Source: Bacillota bacterium
GTDB taxonomy: Bacteria > Bacillota > Bacilli > Bacillales_B > DSM-18226
Length of the DNA stretch: 8,654 nucleotides
Direction: 5' to 3'
NCBI GenBank assembly: GCA_030705665.1
Contig: JAUZQA010000152.1
Coordinates: 1 to 8,654 of the forward strand
Of the stretch, positions 5,303 to 8,654 are shown one piece after another; the first letter of the stretch is position 1; every line of letters begins with the position of its first letter. The notes under the pieces were generated by a model. That model did not search any database and was not told where the DNA came from. It saw only the letters and a program-made list of their open reading frames with translations. The translations under genes and the position numbers were made by a program.

Positions 5303-8300
5303 ATGAGGGCAATAATAAAAGGGAAATGGTTCATTATAATTGCTTGGGCGGCCGTTATTGCCATTCTATTAACAACTGCCCCAAATATGGAAGGTCTAGT
5401 TAGAAAAAAGGGGCAGATCACTGTTCCTGAAGGATATTCATCCACAATCGCACAGAAGATATTAAAGGATGTCCAATCAAAAGAGAACAGCGGGAAAGAT
5501 GTTCTAACAGCACTTGTTTTTCATAGTAACAATAAATTAACAAAACAAGATTTCTCTGAAGCTGAAACAGCGGTAAACAAGCTCGAAAAACATAGGAAAC
5601 AACTGGGGATCACTTCTATCACTTCCCCATTTAAGGAAAAAGACTTAAAGGATGAACTCATTTCAAAGGACGGAAAAACCATTTTAATTTCATTGAAGGT
5701 TACTGCTAGTGGCAGGGATGAAAAAGAAATGTCAAAAGATTTAACGGATGCAATTCGAAATACTAAACTTGAACATTACTTTACAGGAAGCTGGATGATT
5801 GATGGAGATCTTGTGACGAACTCCCAAGAAGGCTTGAAAAAAACTGAAGGGATTACTTTTGTTTTTATACTTGCTGTCTTGTTGTTAGTTTTCCGCTCCG
5901 TGGTCGCGCCGCTAATACCTTTGGTCACTGTTGGAATAAGTTATATTTCCGCTCAGTCGATTGTTGCTATTTTAGTAGACAAAGTGAATTTTCCACTTTC
6001 AACTTTTACACAAATATTTCTTGTTGCTGTTTTATTTGGGATCGGAACGGATTATTGTATTTTACTTTTAAGCCGATTTAAAGAAGAAATGGCAGAACGT
6101 GATAACGTCACTGAAGCCATTATCGAAACCTATCGCACTGCTGGTAAGACAGTCCTTTTTAGTGGAATGGCTGTCATGATTGGTTTTGCTTCAATTGGAC
6201 TATCAACATTTAAACTCTATCAGTCAGCATCTGCCGTAGCAATTGGAGTAGCACTCCTATTATTGGCCTTAGTAACAGTTGTTCCTTTCTTTATGGCTAT
6301 TCTTGGAAAAAGGATATTTTGGCCTGCAAAAGGTAAGCTTGAACATAGTGAAAGTAAATTTTGGGGGTTTGCGGGCAGCTTTGCTTTAGCAAGGCCTCTG
6401 ATTGCGTTTATTATTGTTGCAATTGTCTCTGTTCCGTTTTTATTCATCTATAAAGGGCATTTATCCTTTAATTCACTTGAAGAAATTGGGAATGGCTTTC
6501 AATCGATTAAAGGGTTTAATATTGTTGCTTCTGCATTTGGACCCGGGGAATCCATGCCAACGCAAATCGTCATTAAAAATGACGAAAATATGGACTCATC
6601 GGATTATATTGCTCTTACTGAAAAAATCAGTGAAGAACTAAAGAAAGTTGGAGATGTTAAAACAGTTCGATCTGCCACTCGTCCAACAGGATCTCCAATC
6701 AGTGATTTGTATATATCTAACCAAGTAAAAAGCCTTAACGATGGTATTGGAAAAAGCAATAACGGAATAGCCCAGATCAGTAACGGCTTAGATGAAGCAA
6801 GCAGTCAACTCACAGCACAAACACCAAAAATGAAGCAAGCAACTGATGGAATTTCCAGTTTAATTGACGGGACAAATCAGCTGAAAAATGGAATGGTGCC
6901 GCTTAAGGATGGATTAACAAAAATCGAAGATGGATTAAAACAAGGATCCGCGGGTTCAGCGCAATTAAAAGCAGGGCTAACGCAGATTAAATCTAATTCA
7001 GAACAGTTACTAGCTGCCAACAAACAGCTTTTACAGGGATATCAGCAAGCATATGAAGGATTAGGTATATTAACAAAAAATTATCAAGGAGTAGCCGATG
7101 GAGTTAATACCCTCCATACGAACCTGATCAATTCAAATCGATATTTTGCAAATCTTGAAAGTCAGGATCCAGCCATCCAACTTAATCCAAACTATCAAGC
7201 TATTAAGATGACAGTTCAGGGGGCTCAAAATGCTACAGACCCTAGCAGTCCAAATGAAAATCTTGCAACAAGTCTGTTCAAACTCAATGCTGCACTTTCT
7301 GGGGCCGGGAGCGGTCTTGCAACAGCTAATGCTAATTTTGAAAAAGTAATTTTAGGCCAAGAACAGATCATCGCTGGTATACAATCATTGATTACAGGAA
7401 TCGACCAACAGCAAGCAGGGCTTGATCAGATGGCTACAGGCCAGGGACAGATTATTACTAATTTGTCAAAATTCTCGGACGGCTTATCAGGTGTTAATAC
7501 TGGGCAGCAGCAATTGCTAGCTGGCTTTGCCGGGCTTGGGGATCAAATGGGCCAATTAACCAATGGTTTAAATCAAAGTGTTGATGGCCTAAACCAGGTC
7601 TCAAAAGGATTAAACACTGCCCAAGATTATCTTGCAGGTGTTTCGCAACAGAAGCAAAATGGATTTTATATTCCACAGGAAGTTTTAAATGGGAAAGATT
7701 TTGCAAAAGTTTTGAATACGTATATGTCAAAAGATCGTAAAGTAATGACCATTGACATTGTATTTAATAAAAATCCATATTCTAACCAAGCTATAAATCG
7801 TATTCCGGAGTTAAAACAGGCTGTCAATCGTGCGGTGAAGGGTACAAAGTTAGAAAATGCCCAAGTTGCCATTGGTGGTGTAACAAGTATTTATCATGAC
7901 CTTAACACTATTTCAGAACATGATTATTCGCGCACTGTTGTGTTAATGCTTATCGGAATTGGGATTATACTAATGATCCTGCTTCGGTCATTGATTATGC
8001 CTCTTTATTTAATAGGTTCATTGGTGCTTACCTATTATACATCAATGGCAATTTCGGAAACGATTTTTGTAGATATGCTGGGGTATACTGGGATTAGCTG
8101 GGCAGTACCATTCTTTGCATTTGTCATCTTAATTGCCCTTGGGATCGACTATAGTATTTTCTTAATGGACCGTTTTAATGAGTATCGCCATTTGCCGGTC
8201 GAGCAAGCCATTTGGACATCAATGAAAAAAATGGGCACAGTTATAATCTCAGCTGCTATTATTTTAGGAGGAACGTTTGCAGCGATGATGCCATCAGGTG

Positions 8301-8479
8301 TGTTGTCACTCCTTGAAATAGCCACAATCTTATTAATTGGCTTAATTTTATATACATTATTTATTTTGCCGCTTTTTGTTCCTGTGATGGTTAAGACATT
8401 TGGCAGTGCAAATTGGTGGCCGTTTAATCAACAACAAAATTCAATAAGTCAAAAGTCGGACACGAGTTTACATTTGTGA
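5303..8479 (+). CDS. MMPL/RND-type membrane exporter with long coiled-coil extracytoplasmic domain (YdgH-like)
   Basis: A 1058-aa integral membrane protein built as two MMPL halves. Half one has TM1 at about 8-26, an outside loop 27-180, then TM helices between about 184 and 335 with the signature GIGTDYCILLLSRFKEE (246-262). Half two starts with a TM at about 366-383, a large outside domain (about 385-873), then TM helices from 876 to 1032 with ALGIDYSIFLMDRF (945-958). D250/Y251 and D949/Y950 are the paired Asp-Tyr residues that relay protons in MmpL3-type proteins, so proton-driven export is expected; lipids or drugs are likely substrates but are not shown. Residues about 474-780 are rich in heptad-like GL/NGL/DGL repeats predicting a long coiled coil, as in YhgE/Pip and YdgH-type proteins. 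It is longer than B. subtilis YdgH (about 885 aa as I recall). GGAGG lies 8 nt before the ATG, 3 nt after the marR stop, so the two are cotranscribed and probably translationally coupled. Confidence 0.92.
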   Translation: MRAIIKGKWFIIIAWAAVIAILLTTAPNMEGLVRKKGQITVPEGYSSTIAQKILKDVQSKENSGKDVLTALVFHSNNKLTKQDFSEAETAVNKLEKHRKQLGITSITSPFKEKDLKDELISKDGKTILISLKVTASGRDEKEMSKDLTDAIRNTKLEHYFTGSWMIDGDLVTNSQEGLKKTEGITFVFILAVLLLVFRSVVAPLIPLVTVGISYISAQSIVAILVDKVNFPLSTFTQIFLVAVLFGIGTDYCILLLSRFKEEMAERDNVTEAIIETYRTAGKTVLFSGMAVMIGFASIGLSTFKLYQSASAVAIGVALLLLALVTVVPFFMAILGKRIFWPAKGKLEHSESKFWGFAGSFALARPLIAFIIVAIVSVPFLFIYKGHLSFNSLEEIGNGFQSIKGFNIVASAFGPGESMPTQIVIKNDENMDSSDYIALTEKISEELKKVGDVKTVRSATRPTGSPISDLYISNQVKSLNDGIGKSNNGIAQISNGLDEASSQLTAQTPKMKQATDGISSLIDGTNQLKNGMVPLKDGLTKIEDGLKQGSAGSAQLKAGLTQIKSNSEQLLAANKQLLQGYQQAYEGLGILTKNYQGVADGVNTLHTNLINSNRYFANLESQDPAIQLNPNYQAIKMTVQGAQNATDPSSPNENLATSLFKLNAALSGAGSGLATANANFEKVILGQEQIIAGIQSLITGIDQQQAGLDQMATGQGQIITNLSKFSDGLSGVNTGQQQLLAGFAGLGDQMGQLTNGLNQSVDGLNQVSKGLNTAQDYLAGVSQQKQNGFYIPQEVLNGKDFAKVLNTYMSKDRKVMTIDIVFNKNPYSNQAINRIPELKQAVNRAVKGTKLENAQVAIGGVTSIYHDLNTISEHDYSRTVVLMLIGIGIILMILLRSLIMPLYLIGSLVLTYYTSMAISETIFVDMLGYTGISWAVPFFAFVILIALGIDYSIFLMDRFNEYRHLPVEQAIWTSMKKMGTVIISAAIILGGTFAAMMPSGVLSLLEIATILLIGLILYTLFILPLFVPVMVKTFGSANWWPFNQQQNSISQKSDTSLHL

Positions 8480-8500
8480 TGGAAAACTATCTCTTTAAAG

Positions 8501-8543
8501 GTCTGAACTTTCGTAAATTTTTATTGAAAGTTCAGGCTTTTCT
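8501..8543 (+). terminator. Rho-independent terminator of the marR-MMPL operon
   Basis: A perfect 10-bp stem CTGAACTTTC (8503-8512) with GAAAGTTCAG (8526-8535), extendable by two pairs (one G-U), loop of 13 nt, followed by CTTTTCTTT. It starts 21 nt after the exporter stop codon. Confidence 0.85.
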
Positions 8544-8654
8544 TTGGCTTAAAATCTCAATAATTTATTAAGGAAAAGTTAAGGAAACACCATCATAATC
8601 AGCTTATCCAGGCAAGGATAAATGCATGGGATATTCATTCATCAAAGGAATCCA
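8544..8654. other. 3' flank with short repeats; no gene established
   Basis: It holds a tandem pair TTAAGGAAA at 8568-8576 and 8579-8587 (11-bp period) and a perfect 6-6-6 inverted repeat TTATCC-AGGCAA-GGATAA at 8604-8621. An ATG at 8622 opens a frame (MHGIFIHQRNP) running off the window, and one at 8626 opens another (MGYSFIKGI). On the minus strand a frame entering from the edge ends at TAA, positions 8604-8606 (...MHLSLPG). Any of these could be a gene end, but too little is visible to choose. Confidence 0.3.

Noticed and set aside
6220..7872. Small open frames within the MMPL gene (6220-6447, 6402-6641, 7494-7730, 7666-7872)
   Set aside because: All are shadows of the 1058-aa exporter frame, with no features of their own.
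983..8479. A selenoprotein gene with in-frame UGA within the window
   Set aside because: Every recognised gene has an uninterrupted frame ending at a natural family terminus, and no frame continues meaningfully past a TGA stop.

Overview
The window looks like chromosomal DNA of a low-GC Gram-positive bacterium, most likely a Bacillaceae spore-former. Support for this: AT-rich intergenic DNA, strong AGGAGG-type ribosome binding sites with GTG and TTG starts as well as ATG, a sigma-W-type promoter, and a GC-rich intergenic repeat of a kind I remember from many Bacillus-group genomes. I cannot name the species.

Layout. (1) 1-684, minus strand: the 5' 228 codons of an Nramp manganese/metal transporter (mntH), cut by the window edge at the metal-binding methionine of its GATVM(PH) motif. 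(2) 685-982: divergent promoter region, with a candidate MntR box on the mntH side and one or two sigma-A-like promoters on the selB side. (3) 983-2881, plus strand: selB, the selenocysteine-specific elongation factor, complete at 632 aa and standing apart from selA, selD and the Sec tRNA. (4) 2882-3184: intergenic DNA with two back-to-back terminator hairpins and a 129-bp GC-rich dyad repeat. (5) 3185-4540, minus strand: a 451-aa single-chain fusion of TerD, a Cys4 zinc ribbon with a glycine-rich hydrophobic insert, and TerB, starting at TTG. (6) 4541-4837: divergent control region, with a strong match to a sigma-W/ECF promoter for the Ter gene on one strand and a sigma-A promoter plus a perfect 9-5-9 palindrome for the MarR gene on the other. 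(7) 4838-5299 and 5303-8479, plus strand: a two-gene operon of a MarR-type repressor and a 1058-aa MMPL/RND-type membrane exporter, closed by a strong terminator. (8) 8544-8654: short 3' flank with no gene I can establish.

How they work together. The MarR/MMPL pair is a self-contained unit: the repressor probably binds the palindrome just downstream of its own -10, and the exporter, 3 nt after the MarR stop, would be derepressed by an unknown ligand. The Ter fusion is probably part of the cell-envelope stress response because of its ECF promoter. SelB implies that the organism makes selenoproteins, but neither the rest of that machinery nor a UGA-containing selenoprotein gene is visible here. 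mntH looks like an ordinary manganese-regulated uptake gene. I see no CRISPR array, insertion sequence, prophage, rRNA or tRNA. Most of the window is recognisable. The least-described items are the domain design and promoter of the Ter fusion, the isolated selB, the extended exporter loop and the repeat element.
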